DNA of 64,000 bases from Neofusicoccum parvum. Lineage: Eukaryota; Ascomycota; Dothideomycetes; Botryosphaeriales; Botryosphaeriaceae. The notes beneath the pieces are model-generated. The model was given only the letters and a program-made list of their open reading frames with translations. It was not told the DNA's origin and ran no database searches. The position numbers and the translations under genes were made by a program. Positions 32,329 to 44,816 of this stretch are shown piece by piece. Location of the stretch: the NCBI GenBank assembly GCA_020912385.1, contig CP087213.1:1860001-1924000 (forward strand), in the 5' to 3' direction. Numbering within the stretch: position 1 is the stretch's first letter; each line of letters starts with the position of its first letter.

Positions 32329-33455
32329 TTGGTTAGAGAGGCGTGAGTAGAAGTAGCGCTATTCCAGTCGAAGAACGAAGAATTTGGAGCAAGCACATTC
32401 TAAGGTTTTCACTTGACGTGAGCAACTATTGCAATGCTAAATTGATCACTAACTCGAGTAGGGAAGAAAAACTAAGCTGAGCGACAACATTGAGACGTAT
32501 ACTCACTCCAAAAAATGCTCGCATATCACAAGAAGGTATGGTAATGTGGGTGGATAGTGAGCAGGCTAAGTAGCTTTAGCAGAACTTGAACTGAATGTCT
32601 CGTCAGGAGGGAGGAAGCCCCATTGGCGTTCAATGATATCCCAGCCATGGCCGTACATACCAGTAAGTAGACTCGGGTATTTTCCACGATTCATATGGGG
32701 AAAAAGGACTGTAATCACACGCTCATTGGCCCTTAGATCTGATGATGTGACCCTTTGTTGATTTTTCTTATATACCCTTGTGGCACTTCGATACTCAAAC
32801 TTCTGTTGACAGCCAGCTTGATTTCATATCCACTCACAAGCCGACTAGCACCCTGTTAGGATATCTGACGAGCCGTGTAACAATGCAGCTGCTGGGAAAG
32901 GCCTGAGGGTCTGTGTGATGCGTGCAGAATAAGTCAATGTCGCTACAAAGCTCCGCCATGCTCAGGTGCGGAGCCAGACGACGGCCTCGCCTTGCTATTT
33001 TCACTTCATCTTGATTTTCAAAGGAAAGTGATAGTAAAATACCAAAGAAAACCTCGTGAAATAGCAGGAGAGAAGCGAAGGCGTGGGGTGGGGACGGTAG
33101 AGATAATGGATGGCAACGGCAGGAATGGCGAGTCTGGTGATCGAGGGGGGCGCTGTTGAAACTGTAGTTTTAGTAGAACGTTCTCCTTAACTTACTTTGT
33201 CCTCCTCGAGCAACAGCTTCGCGGTGTTTTAAACGCCCATTGATCCTATCGAACCTACAACGAGGTAGTCAGTGTAGTAATATCCACTCCCAGGAAAGAC
33301 AAAAGACGACACAGTATACCTACCGTATTGGGAAGTCTACGAAAGGCAAGAAGAAAAGACCTGCGGCTGGGCGGCGGCAATCGTGGCGGTAGGGGTATCT
33401 ATAACGAACAAAAAGAAAGAAAGGCCGGGAAGCCCATCCCCTCCCAAGGACCACC
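32329..33455. other. Intergenic region, unusually poor in open frames
   Basis: About 1.1 kb between the ends of convergent genes. 32397-33327 has no open frame of 60 codons on either strand, unlike the rest of the window, and it is AT-richer. I found no RNA gene I could defend. Confidence 0.45.
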
Positions 33456-34406
33456 TCACTCCACCTCCACCTTCCTCTTCTTGCCCTCTCTCTCTCCCTC
33501 CACTAGCTCCTCTCCCTCCTCCCTCCCCCTCTTCTCCGCCCTCCCCACCACCTGCTCCGAATCCCTCTCCCACCTCAACTCCTCCGGCGTCGCCGGCGGA
33601 AACCGACCCGGATCGATGCTGTCCGGGCGGTGGGCCGTGGCCGCCCGATCGGCCATCTCGTTGCCCAGGACTCGCTTGTGGCCTGGCACCCAGTGCAGCT
33701 CGACCAGAACGCCGAGATCCGCGAGCCGCTGGGACAGCTCACAGACCTCGCGCAGCAGCGCCGGATCCAGTTTCTTGGGCAGTTTCTTGCCGGGGTGGAC
33801 GCGTTTGATCGTCGTGAGGACGTCCATGTTGTCGGAAAGGACGAACAGGCGGGCCTTGCCCTTCTTTTCCTTTTTCTTTTTCTTTTTCTTCTTGGCGGCG
33901 ACGGAGGCGGCGGTGGCAGCGGCGGCATCGGAGGACGAGATGTTGCTGTTGCTGCTGCTGCTGCTGCTGCTATTAACAGCAAGGACGTCAGCGGCGAAGC
34001 CGGAGAGGAAAGAAGGGACGAGAGGGTCCCAAGCGGACGGGTCGATGATGCTCTCGACCACCTCGAGCGCAGTCTCCAGGCTCCGCGCGTGCGCGTAGAG
34101 CTCCGCGCCAGCAGAGCCCGGGATGAGCGTGGAGGGCCAGCCCCGCTGGGCCCACTCGCCCTCCGCGTCGAGGCGGTAGACCGCCGAGGCGCTCGTCCAG
34201 CGCAGCTTTCCCGATGGGTCGCTGGTGCGGAAGCCGGCTGACCCGTCGGAGAAGAACACCAGTGCTCGGCGGAAGGGGGCGGCGAGCGTGGAGGAGGCGG
34301 GCGCAGAGGCGGCGGCCCCGAAGAGGAGGGCGGCTTTGTGGTGCGTGGCGGGGTCCCACCGGATGAAGACCTTACCCGCAAAGGGGCCAAAATCGGCGAG
34401 GACCAT
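33456..34406 (-). CDS. Solo RNase H-fold protein with low-complexity insert
   Basis: A single exon of 316 aa from ATG 34406, the first Met in frame. It has an RNase HI-like layout with all four acidic positions visible: Asp54 in FFSDGSAGF, Glu102 in GAELYAH, Asp192 in FVLSDNMDV, and Asp253 in HWVPGHKRVLGNEMADRAA. Between the second and third sites sits a lineage-type insert of Ser (from CTG-type triplets) and eight Lys in a row. The tail is basic (KRGREEGEE...GKKRKVEVE), a probable nuclear signal. The GHxxxxGNExAD motif resembles the RNase H of retroelements, so the gene may be domesticated. No reverse transcriptase lies next to it. Nuclease activity is plausible but unproven. The second such gene is at 44817-45666. 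Confidence 0.72.
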   Translation of the reverse strand: MVLADFGPFAGKVFIRWDPATHHKAALLFGAAASAPASSTLAAPFRRALVFFSDGSAGFRTSDPSGKLRWTSASAVYRLDAEGEWAQRGWPSTLIPGSAGAELYAHARSLETALEVVESIIDPSAWDPLVPSFLSGFAADVLAVNSSSSSSSNSNISSSDAAAATAASVAAKKKKKKKKEKKGKARLFVLSDNMDVLTTIKRVHPGKKLPKKLDPALLREVCELSQRLADLGVLVELHWVPGHKRVLGNEMADRAATAHRPDSIDPGRFPPATPEELRWERDSEQVVGRAEKRGREEGEELVEGEREGKKRKVEVE

Positions 34407-35157
34407 TGTGGAGAGACAGGAGGAAAGACTGGAAGACGCAGGAGCGGGAGGCGCAGATGTGCGAGAGAAGGCAGGCGTGGCGGCAACGGCAGCGGTGATG
34501 GTGCGAGGGCGGGTGTAGGAGAGAGTTTGCGATGGGGGTAGGGGTAGAAGGCATGGTAGTGCGAGGAAAAATAAAACTACATCTGAGCACACGGGCTCTA
34601 CCAATAAGCTTGAAAAAGATATCGAAGTGAGGTACCATTTGCGTCATGTTATCCTTTCTTGAAATGAGATAGTAGATGGAAGCGCACAACATACGGAATT
34701 GAAGCACACCAGACGTATGACGAGACACCTCCAAAGGTCCTCAAATTGATCTTCTTCACGCGCTCTTTGTTGCCTGCGAGGTGAGTCACTTGGGTACGAT
34801 AAGACTCCGCGAGTCGTAGAGTGCCCATCTACGCCCGCACGTAAACCCCACTAGCGAAGACACCTTCGCCCCTTTCCTGCAACTTCAGAAAGCCGCACTT
34901 TGCTGCATGTGGACTGGTGACCTAGCTTGGACTCTCGGATTCAACATTCGGGCGTGGTCCTTGAAAGGAGGTCAGGTAGATGGGGCACTCGTTGTTCCTT
35001 AGCAAGGTACCCGGTTTGAGCCTCATCGAGGCCAACCAGCTTTGCTTTCACTTCCACCTAAGCCGAGCAATACCCCTCTTGCTAATCCATTGACACGATT
35101 CATTTTAGCCATTCTCATGGCCCAACCTCACAGCCCAGCACTACTACAATCATCCCT
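34407..35157. other. Intergenic region
   Basis: About 750 bp between the RNase H-like start and the end of the TMEM70-like gene. No gene was recognised. Confidence 0.45.
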
Positions 35158-36143
35158 CTACTTTCTACCCTGTTGCTTCACACTATTCTGCGCCACCGCC
35201 TTCATCACCAACTCCACAACCCCGGGCTCCGCACTCCTCCTCGACCCCTCCGCCGCATTGACATAGAACCGCCGGCGCGGCTTGACAAAAACACCCGCGA
35301 TCCTCTGCACCAAGCCCTTCCTTCCCTTGCCCTTCGCTGCCCTAGCTGCCGCGGCTTTCGGCACCCGTTCCAGATTCGCGAGCCCCAGCCCCCTCCGCGG
35401 GAGCGAGCGCAGCTCGGAGACGGTGGTGCCGGTGGTTTTCCAGAGGCCGTTGAGGCGCACGGTGCGGATGTCGAGACGCGTGTCCGGCGGCGGCGACGAG
35501 GCGAAGCGGTGCAGGATTTGGCGCGAGCTGCGGGCGTAGTGCGGGAGGTGCAGGTAGATGGAGTTGACGAAGGGGGAGGTGGCGGTGGCGGTTATGAGGA
35601 GGGGTAGGGGGGTGAGGACGATTGCTGTGGGGATAGATTAGTGAGTTTGGGAGGAGGTATAGACAGCAAAATGCCATGACGGAGGTTACAATGGATGACT
35701 TGAGAAATCTGAACGATGGAAAGCGAGAACATACCAGCAGGCGCAGCCCACCATGAAGATTCGGGGTGAGCATGCAGCCTAGGTGCTATGACTAAACAGC
35801 CGAAAGCAAAGAAAATGATGGTGCCCAGCTTGGTGAAGGCGATCCAGGTGGTTTTGCCGGTGCCGGCATTGTAGATTAGAAGACGCTCCGGATAGGCTGC
35901 ATTGTCAGATCAGCACTGGCGTTTGGATTGACAGGGCAGGCAGCATTTACGGGGCTTCTTAGTCGAGGTGAATTCCTTGGGAGCTGCGGCAGCATTTTGG
36001 GATTCCTGATTGGCAACGCCGGAGGACCAGCGGAAAGAAGGCGGTTTCTTGGCGCAGGACTGGGGAAGAGCGGGGCGGGCGGAGAGCCGCGCGACAGGCA
36101 GTCTCACCAACGCGCGAATGGCGGTGAATGGCGGCGTGGTCAT
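35158..36143 (-). CDS. Mitochondrial inner-membrane protein, TMEM70-like
   Basis: Three exons on the minus strand: 36143-35951, 35896-35735 and 35624-35158; 273 aa. The N-terminus (MTTPPFTAIRALVRLPVARL) is Arg-rich and free of acidic residues, like a mitochondrial targeting sequence. YPERLLIYNAGTGKTTWIAF begins the TMEM70/TMEM186/TMEM223-type domain. Two membrane segments follow: KLGTIIFFAFGCLVIA and AIVLTPLPLLITATATS. The C-terminal half is basic. Human relatives help assemble respiratory complexes I and V in the inner membrane; the fungal role is inferred by family only. It diverges from the glutaminyl cyclase across about 250 bp. An upstream in-frame extension exists, but 36143 gives the clean targeting signal. 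Confidence 0.78.
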
Positions 36144-36394
36144 GACATGGAGGTGCTGGGCAGCGGCCGAGGTGGAAAGAAAGATTGGCGGGAGCTCTGG
36201 GCGGCCCACACGTGAAGTTTCGGGCGCGACGCCGAGACGGGCCCGGGGCGTGTGGCTGTCGATCCGGCGTCCGGCGTCCACCCTTCGCGCGACCAAAAGT
36301 GACCACGTCTCCCGGCCGCCGGCGGCCTCCAGACTCCCTCACGCTCGTTGCCGGGTCATGCGGTGAGCCCTGCTGTGCCGCAATCCCCAGACTC

Positions 36395-37618
36395 ATGAAG
36401 CTGCTCTCGCCCCTCGTCGGCGCGTTGCTGCTCGCCGCGCCGCCCGCCGCCGACGCCTACCAGCCCGTCTCCGACGACACCCTCAGGACCCTGCCCGCCG
36501 CGCCCCAGGACTTCGACATCCATAACGGCGCCCTGCTCGCCCCCATCCTGATCCCCCGCGTGCCCGGCACCCCCGGCATCGTCAAGGTGCGCCAGCACTT
36601 CATCGACTTCTTCGCCAACTCGCTGCCCAACTGGCACCTCGAGCTGCACAACTCCACCTCGACCACCCCGACCAGCAATGGCAAGGAGATCGAGTTCGTC
36701 AATCTCATCGCCACGCGCGACCCGCCGTGGACCAAGCCGGGCGACGTCGGCAGGCTGGCCCTTGTCGCCCACTACGACAGCAAGTTGACGCCGCACGGCT
36801 TCATCGGCGCGACCGACAGCGCCGCCCCGTGCGCCATGCTCATGCACACTGCGAGGAGCATTGACGACGCCCTGACAAAGAAATGGCAGAAGATGGAGGC
36901 CGACGGCCTTGGCGAGGGTGGCTTGGAGGAGGAGAGGGGCGTGCAAATTATCCTGCTCGACGGAGAGGAGGCTTTCCAGAGCTGGACGGACACCGATTCT
37001 CTGTACGGCGCACGGTAGGTCCCTCACTGAGAACCCTCGTGCGGAGGAGGCAGATGTAGCTGACAGATGTGCAGAGCGCTGGCCGAGACTTGGGAAGCGA
37101 CTTATCACCCGGGCATGGCTACCTTCCAGACCGCCATTTCGTCCATCCAGCTGTTCCTCCTACTGGATCTTTTGGGATCCAGCAGCCCGAGAGTGCCGTC
37201 ATACTTCCAGACTACTCACTGGGCTTATCAAGCTATGGCTAAGCTCGAGCAGCGGCTGCGTGATCTCCAGCTGTTCAAGTCTTCGCCCAACCATCCCTCG
37301 AAGAAGAAGGAAAGCAGGGCATTTGACGAACCGGTGTTTCTGCAGGACGCCAACAGAGATGTCAATGCGCATATGGGTGGAATGGTTTCGGACGACCATC
37401 TTCCATTCATGGCGAGAGGAGTCGAGATTCTACATATGATACCCACGCCATTCCCGCGAGTATGGCACGAACTTGATGATGACGGAGAGCACTTGGACCT
37501 CGACACCGTGGAAGACTGGGCCAGGTTGGTGACCGCGTTCGCGTGTGAGTGGATGGAGTTGGAAGGATTCATGAGCACCGCCCCCGCATCCAAGAGAGCG
37601 GAAAAGAGCGAATTGTGA
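36395..37618 (+). CDS. Glutaminyl-peptide cyclotransferase (M28 family)
   Basis: Two exons, 36395-37014 and 37075-37618, with a 60 nt intron in phase; 387 aa. A signal peptide (MKLLSPLVGALLLAAPPAAD) is present. The three zinc ligands of animal-type glutaminyl cyclases are visible: Asp128 in VAHYDSK, Glu192 in LLDGEEAF (with Glu191 as the likely acid/base), and His315 in DDHLPFMARGV. LHMIPTPFPRVWHELDDDGEHLD follows as in the family. The enzyme converts N-terminal Gln to pyroglutamate on secretory-pathway proteins. The stop at 37616-37618 overlaps a GTGAGT donor-like site, so a short extra 3' exon is possible. The fungal substrates are not known from sequence. Confidence 0.9.
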
Positions 37619-38162
37619 GTCGCAATCCTCCCTGGTCCCAGCAGTTGTCTGCACCGTTTCTGCCGTTGTTGCGGATCCAGGTTTAACACCTCACTTGTCT
37701 ATAGTGTACCATTATGAAAACTAGACGCTTGTACGATCAACAATTACCATTCTTCCCATTGTCGCATACGTGTACCGTTCAAAAGGTGAGCAATTCTTGT
37801 CTTTTGCTGCTTTCGCCGACTCGCATTTGGAATGCATGGCCGACTGCTCGGCGCTTGGCGGCGCTGCACAATGGAAGTCGTGAGATCTCTCGCACAATCA
37901 CCGCAAACAGCTGCTGCGGAGGATGCTCCCGCTTTATGTGAATGTCTCGCGACCTGATGCGGGAGACCAGAGGTGGCTTCGACTGCGTGGCTTTGTCTAC
38001 CGGGAGCGTCTCGTTGGCAGGTTGTAGGAACAAGTAGAAACAACTCCAGTAGAATGACTTTCGCTTCCCTTGCCTCATCCCTCCGCTCTCTTTTTCCGTC
38101 CTCTTTCTGAATCTGGCCAATTGCCAGTGTTTCTCGTGTTTCGAATCCAACCTGCACGCCCA
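37619..38162. other. Intergenic region
   Basis: About 540 bp between the cyclase and the large zinc-finger gene. No gene was recognised. The final part is pyrimidine-rich and probably holds the promoter of the latter. Confidence 0.45.
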
Positions 38163-41100
38163 ATGGCGACCCAAGCTGCTCCTGAAGGAGGCTCCTGGGC
38201 TTCAAGTCTATTCGGAGTGGCTTCAAGACCCCCGGCTCTGTTTAATACGCAGCCAGATGGGCAGCCCCAGTTTCGCAAGCGGGCCCCGTCTATGTTTGAC
38301 ACAGAACCAGACGGCAAGCAAGATTTTCGGGAACGACAGCTAAAACTCTTCGAACGGAAGCCGTCTGATCCTTCCGACCCGAGCTCTTCTCCAGTCGAAG
38401 TTCCGATAAAATGGGATCTTACGCGGGAGTTTGTCCTTTACCCGAACGGCAAGGGAGGGACTGTCAAACTACCTTCGACCCAGCACGTCAAGCGGCCCTC
38501 TCCTGAAATGGTGCAGAAGCTACGCCAAGGCAAGCCGGAATTCTTTTTGACCGGCTGCAAAATTACGCCTGCGTCTGAAATCAGCCACGAATGGGGCTAC
38601 GAGGGCAGCATCTTACTCTACGACCCAAAGGACCCGGCGGTCAGCAGCGTCGAGTATGTTTACTTGACTGACCACCTGCCAGAGCAAGCTGAGACTCGCC
38701 GTGATGTTCTGACTGATCCCAAGAGCAACTTGTTCTTCGTTACGCTCAAGGGTGACAGCCTGCCTACCTACCACTTCTGGCAGGATGTCAGGAAAGATGG
38801 CAACCCAGGAGAAGCCGAAGTTTTCGATTGGGCAACCTACATGGACGCGTGCGCTTCCAGAAGAGCGAGCGAGCAGCTTGATAGCGATACTATCCGTATC
38901 TCGGGCGAACTCCACCATGCAAATGACGATTTTGAAGACAATGAGGAAGACAAAATTGATGAAGCTATCAACGCGAAGCTTCGCAGGGTCACACGGTCCA
39001 CTAGGCTCAGGGATGACTTATCCGACGATGATTCCATCAAGCTTGGCCGGCCGTCTCGCAAGCACAGATACGCGCCCACACCGAAGCCACCTCCGGGGAG
39101 AGATTCATATGATGACTTCTTTCTTGACTCCAACAATAACGAACTCGAAGGAGAAGCACTTCACAGGGGACTGAAGGACCTCTTTGGCTTTGGCCGATAC
39201 TACGAATGCCCGACGGACCGTTTCGAATACGCCGACCCTGAGGTCGAGCGTCTCGCTAGAGAATTCGAGGAAAACTTACGCGTCGAAGGTCTACAGTCCA
39301 CACTCAGGGACTTTGGTTTCTGGCAGGGCAATCGCAGCAAGAAGAACCAGCACTTTGGCGGCCGCTCTCCCCCTTCAGAGCCACCAAAACGTGACTGGCC
39401 AAAAAACAAGGTTCTCGAGACGGTGGCCTACAAGCTTGCCGTAGCATCGAAGCACACCAAAGGTCTGCTGCCGCTCACCGGCGACGAGCCCTGGACACGT
39501 GACGACGGCATCGGGTTCTGGACATCCCTAGACCCGAAAGTCAAGCCCCGTGTCCCCAACCGCCTCCAGAAGCAAGACCCGACTCGTTACAAGCGGCCTG
39601 CGGGCATTACGAAGGAGAGGAACAAGAAAGAAAACATGTTCGCGGGAGGCTTCGCCAATTTTAGGAGCCGGTTCCAACGTGCCCCCCGCGAGCCCAGCTA
39701 TATCAGACCCTGGGAGCAGACCTCCTGGAAGCCCAACTTGCAAGTGGACAGCGAAATCGAACTCCACCAGCACCTGAGGCGTCTCCGCCGGCGCCCAAAG
39801 AAGTCGAACCTGCGACAGACGACAACACGGAGCACTCTCTCCAGCTCCCATCCAACGCAATACCCCAGCTCAGGCAGGAGTTCCGAATGGCGCACCGTCA
39901 CGTCTTCAGGCATCTCCTCGCGCCTCGCACCTCCCGGGGCCTGGAGCTTCCGCACGCGCTCTACGCGCTCTTACCCAGACAGCTCTCCCAACCACTCCCC
40001 CATGAGCGACGTCCGGTACACCACCCCGGCCCCCTTCTTGCCCCGCACCTCCTCCTCGTCCTTCCCCACCCGCACCGACTCCCGCGAAACTTACGCCCCC
40101 TCCACTCTCTCCTTCGCCGACAGCTGGTGGCAGCAGAGCAGCCAGCTGTATGGGCCTCTCCGGCAGCGCAGCAGCTTCGCGCGCTTCGCAACCGCATCGT
40201 CCGGCACGCTCCCGTCGTCGTCTCGCCACGCGTCGGCCGACGCGCGGGCGACCGGCCTCGTCGACGAGGACCTGCGCTTCCGCGACTTCGACGGCGAGCA
40301 CACGTCGGGGCTGCATCGCGGCCGCCGAGCGGCCTCGAAGGGTAGGGTCTCGTTCGACCTGCCCGAGGACGACGGGGGTCGCAGGGTTCCTTTCCGCGAG
40401 GTCAGGCTGCGCGATGGAAGATTGAGGGAGGTGCGATCTGGGTTGCACAAAACGAGAGACGGCGGCGAGCGGGTGCAGCGTGACACCTACCAGACCTGCA
40501 CGGAGGACCTCACTGGTACGTCCGACTGGCTCAAGAGGCACCATTACAGGATGCACGGCCGTTACCTGAGAAACTCCAACAGCAGTAGCTCTGAGTATGT
40601 TCCGTGGTCCACTGTCCCGTGCCACGTCTGCCACAAGCCCCTCGCCACGCCTCGAGAGTACGCTCTGTGCTACAAGCACCACTTCAAAGGCAGGCTCGGC
40701 AACGCCCTCGAGAATCACCCAGAGGTTCAGAGGGAGCTGAGGCGTATGAACTGGAGGGTTACGTGCCCGACGTGCCACCGAGACCTGAGAGACTTGACGA
40801 GGTTGGAATGGCCAAAACACTTCGCCAGCCACGGACCGACTCTGGCCAGCATTGCCGAGCGCAAATCGAGGGAGAAAACCGACTTCTGGAAGCAATGGTT
40901 CGATAACGCGAGAGGCTATGGGCCTGTCGCCGGCAATGTCAGGAACACGGTCGACCAGTACATCTGCAGCATCTGCAAGAACCCACTAGTCGAGATGACT
41001 ACGGCGCAGAAGCGGCAGCACTACAATGCGCACGTTCAGAAGGGCGCTGCCGTGCCGGGGAAATTCGCCACGACTGCTGAAGCTGCCGCAGATGTCAACG

Positions 41101-44028
41101 CGACGATGTCCGAGTCTGAATCTGATGTCGATGATCCAAACGAAGACACGCTTGTTGATTTGATTAACACCCATAGGACCCCGCAAAGGGTCATTGACGC
41201 AGACAAGCACAATGATGACGGCCTCGGGGACAGCATTTCTGACAATACAGACTGGGACATCGTGCCGACGGGCTTCATGGAGGAGCACTGCAGCCGCCGG
41301 GGGTTCTCCAAGAGGGCGAACGAGCGTGATGCGCGATTGAAGAGACCGTACAGGCCACACAGCGCGCCACCAACCCACCGCTCCCCCCGTTCCTCATCCA
41401 CAGGCCCCAGAAGTTCCCAGCCCACCCGCTCCCTGTTCCCCAACGCCCCGACGACCCCCGAAAACGACTTCGACTCTATCTTCGACAACCGCAGGCCCAC
41501 CAAGCCGCAGAGAAGACCCAAGCCCAGATCCACCCCTCGCCGCCACCGCTCTAACTCCGCCCCGCCGCCGAGCTCCAAGCTCGCTGCCCTCCAATCTGAT
41601 CGTGGTGGCGAGGCTCGTGTCGACGATGGCTACTACGATGAAGGCAACTATGGCAACAACGGCGACGAAGAACCTCCCCTTGGTGGGAAAGAAGATCCAT
41701 TCGATGATGAAACAGAAGACCCGTTCAACGACAGCAACGGCTACAAAGACCATGACGCCTACCACGACCACGGCTTCAACAGCCCCCTCTACGGTCTCCA
41801 CCGCCGCCCCAGCATCCGCAAGCTCATCTCCGACTGCTTCACCGGCTCCACCAGCGACCGCCCCCGCAACACCCCCCAACCCCGCGCCCCCGACCGCGAC
41901 GCCACCCTCCACGCCGAAGTCCGCACCCGCCTATCCATCGACCACCATCGCCAGCGCACCCACCTCCCCCCCCCTCGCCTGGCCACCCATCACGCGCGCC
42001 CACCTCTCGGAGCGCCGCGCCTCGCTGCGCCAAACCCTCGACGCCGCCTCCCCCTCCTGGCGCGCCGCCTCGCGCGCCGACGCGCGGCTCCTGCACCACG
42101 CAGCCCTGGTGCTCGCGCACGAGGACGCGCGCCTCGCCGCCGCCGGCGCCCCGTCGCTGTACGACGCGCAGCGCCACCGCTGGCACCGCCGCACCCACGC
42201 CCGCCTCGTCGCCCACGTGCGCGCCAACGCGGCAAGGCGCGCGAGCGGCCGCCCGCCCGTGGCCTTCCCCGACTTCGACGTCGCGCTGCTGGCCGAGCGC
42301 GTGCGCGAGCGGCCCGGCGCGTACGGGTTCGACGAGGGGCTGGCGCACCATGAGGCGAGGGTGGCGAGGAGAAGGGTGGTGGCTGAGAGGGCGTATGCGA
42401 GGGCGCATCCGGAGTGGGATGGGGGGATGAGGGCGGGGATGGTTTTTGATGAGGGGGTGGTGCCGGGGAGGGGGTTTGGGGATGGGGATGGGGAGGGGGG
42501 GTTCTTGGATGATGAGGAGGAGGAGGAGGAGGAGGAGGAGGAGGATGTGGGGAGGGGAGTGCCGCCTCCGGGGCTCGAGAGGGAGCGGCGTGAGTGGGGC
42601 CAAGTGCCGGATGAGGTCGGGCCTGCGGTGGATGTTGACTCGGAGGAGGAGCCGCTGCCGAGGTACCCGGAGTTTGATGGGACGCCCCCGCCACCGTATC
42701 GGACGCTGTTCGAGTTCCCGAGGAGGAACAGGAGCGGGAGAGGTGGGCCGGCGCAGGATATCGCGCGTGTGCCCGTCGGCAACAGATCGATTAGGCGCAT
42801 GCCAGATGTCAGCAGGAATCGCGAGCAGTCGGCCGCGACGGCAGCGAGGGCGCGAGAGCGGTTCTATGCGAAGGACGACAATGGGGAGCTTCATCGCTCG
42901 CTCGCCAGCAAGGCTTCGCGTCAGCATCCGTACCAGCGCGGCGTTGCGGGCGAACTGCATCGGCGTGTTGCATCTGATCCGGAGGATGAGGAAGAGGAGG
43001 ATGCGCCGCGCTGGCTGCACCGCCGTGGGAATGGAGATGAAGAAACCTCCGGGGATGATGTTCAGACAGCGAATAGTGTTGTGCCAGAGGGGTTGAAGAG
43101 GGATGTCGCGTCTGGCAGGCCGGTGGCTGAGATTGAGAATGAGTGGCTCGAGGAGATCAACGAGTCACTGGATTTGTCGCGGTTCTGGCTAAGGCTGCGA
43201 GCAGCGTTGGTGCTGGATGAGCAGTTGAGGATGGAGAGCGAGGATGAGCGCCTTGCGAGGGAGGCGAGTGTTGTTCCTGCGGAGCAGTCTCGGGCAGAGG
43301 GAGAGAGCGGCGTGTTGGAGGAGATTGTAGATGGTGAGTGATTCCGGTCTACTGCTTTGTTCAATGCTTGGTTGGGAATGACATTCTGACTATCTGGTGC
43401 GGCAGAGAGTGAGGTTCAGCAGAGTCAACTGTCGTCGTCGTCGAAACGGAAGATCAAGAAGCGCAGAACGGCAAGAGACAAGACATACAAGCCGACTGTC
43501 GAGGACGAGGCTGACGAAGCTGACGTCTTGGAAGAGGATGCATTCGTGGTGCCGCAAATTATTGCGGAGGGGATTGTGAGCCCGAGAGACAAGAAGCCTG
43601 TAAACAGAAAGAGAAAACCTGCCGGCGAGCCCGATGGGCCATGGCAACCGAGCAAACAGGCGCGGGTGGAAGAGGTTCTGGAGGAATTCGAGGAGCCGGA
43701 GGAAAAGAAGAAGGGCAAGCGCAAGGTCAAGGCGAAAGGAATCGAGAAGACCGTGACGTTCGAGGTGAAGAAACAGCCCATCGCGGAACTTGAGACCACT
43801 ACGCCGGAATCCAAGGGTAAGACGGAGGGGAGAAAGCGGGAAGCAAGCACGTCTGCCGCTCTCACTAAGAAGCCTGCCACAAAGACGAGGACAACGAAAA
43901 GTCCTACGCCAAAGCAGCTTTCGCCGAAGACTACGGGTAAAAGGAGAAAGGATAGGAGCCGGGGGCCAAGTCCGGAGCTAGAGAGAGCTTCTGAGGGCGC
44001 GACGAAGTACTCTTTGAGGAAGAGATAA
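38163..44028 (+). CDS. Very large unrecognised protein with three C2H2-like zinc motifs, frame broken once
   Basis: ATG 38163 opens a frame of about 1270 codons. Near 41966-41974 (a run of nine C) the protein-like reading moves to the next frame. That frame continues to 43333, a 72 nt intron (43334-43405) follows, and the last exon ends at 44028. With one C fewer the product would be about 1930 aa. I do not recognise the family. Three CxxC...H motifs start at residues 820 (CHVCHKPL...HH), 868 (CPTCHRDL...HFASH) and 935 (CSICKNPL...HYNAH). The N-terminus repeats a PDG-Q-FR/ERxxxxF pattern (NTQPDGQPQFRKR, DTEPDGKQDFRER). The middle is Arg/Ser-rich and disordered, a run of ten Glu lies near 42515-42543, and the tail is Lys-rich and nuclear-looking. 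It is either a sequencing indel or a true frameshift. Confidence 0.68.
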
Positions 44029-44816
44029 TAGGCTTCCTGCTACGGTGGATGTTGATGATATCAATTTATGTTCACTCTATTTATGGGCGTTTTAAATTCT
44101 ATGGGTCATTCTGATGAAAGCAACTCACCGCATCTCTCCATCTCGTGCATAATTGTCTGCAAAAGTAGTTCGCTTTTCGCTGATACTGTCATCCGAGCTC
44201 GAGACTTTCATACGAACGAAAAGGTAAAAGTGTTGGACAGAACTAGCGAGCCCACATTTTCAGCCTGAACGGCCCCGCACATTGTCGACTGATAGAAGAG
44301 AGCTCAAGATCGAAATCATTTTCATATTCTTATCAAAGAAGATAACCCATTGGTGCCCATCAACAAGTGTGAGTGTCATATAGATAGTGATGGAAAGATT
44401 GAGGGCGAAGATCTTATGACTGCCTTAGAGAAGGAGTCACTTACCCTTTTCAGACCCTATTGACTCGTCTTAGCTTCACCCAGATCAGGGTTACTAATCA
44501 CCAGCACTACGTAGAAGTGCGAGTCATTCGCTGGTGTCCCCCCTCTTGCCAGCGCCAGCTGCGTCTCACGCACAGCCCGCCGCATTTCCTCGTTCCCTAC
44601 TTCGTCCCCAAGAGTGATGTTGCTGCGCTCGCGGGCGGGCGGCAGCGCCGAGAAGAACAGACTGGAAGACTTGATGTGGTGGGCACGAGGGCCCCGGTGA
44701 CGATGGCGACGGCGGAGACGAGAGCGGACGGCGCTTTGAGTGAAGTTATCCCGGTTCCTGCTGGAGAATAACTCAACATGACTTACAGTAACTGGTGCTG
44801 AGCACCGCTTCTCAAC
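44029..44816. other. Intergenic region between convergent genes
   Basis: About 790 bp. A minus-strand frame without an ATG is open for about 100 codons (44760-44458) directly behind the RNase H-like gene. It could be an extra 3' exon of that gene, but composition alone can also explain it. Confidence 0.4.

Noticed and set aside
32735..32870. Possible box C/D snoRNA (TGATGA followed by CTGA about 125 nt later)
   Set aside because: No complementary terminal stem flanks the two boxes and the spacing is long; random occurrence is likely.
41839..43020. Minus-strand frame of 393 codons in the giant gene
   Set aside because: Composition-driven antisense of Arg/Glu-rich codons; no start context and no recognisable domain.
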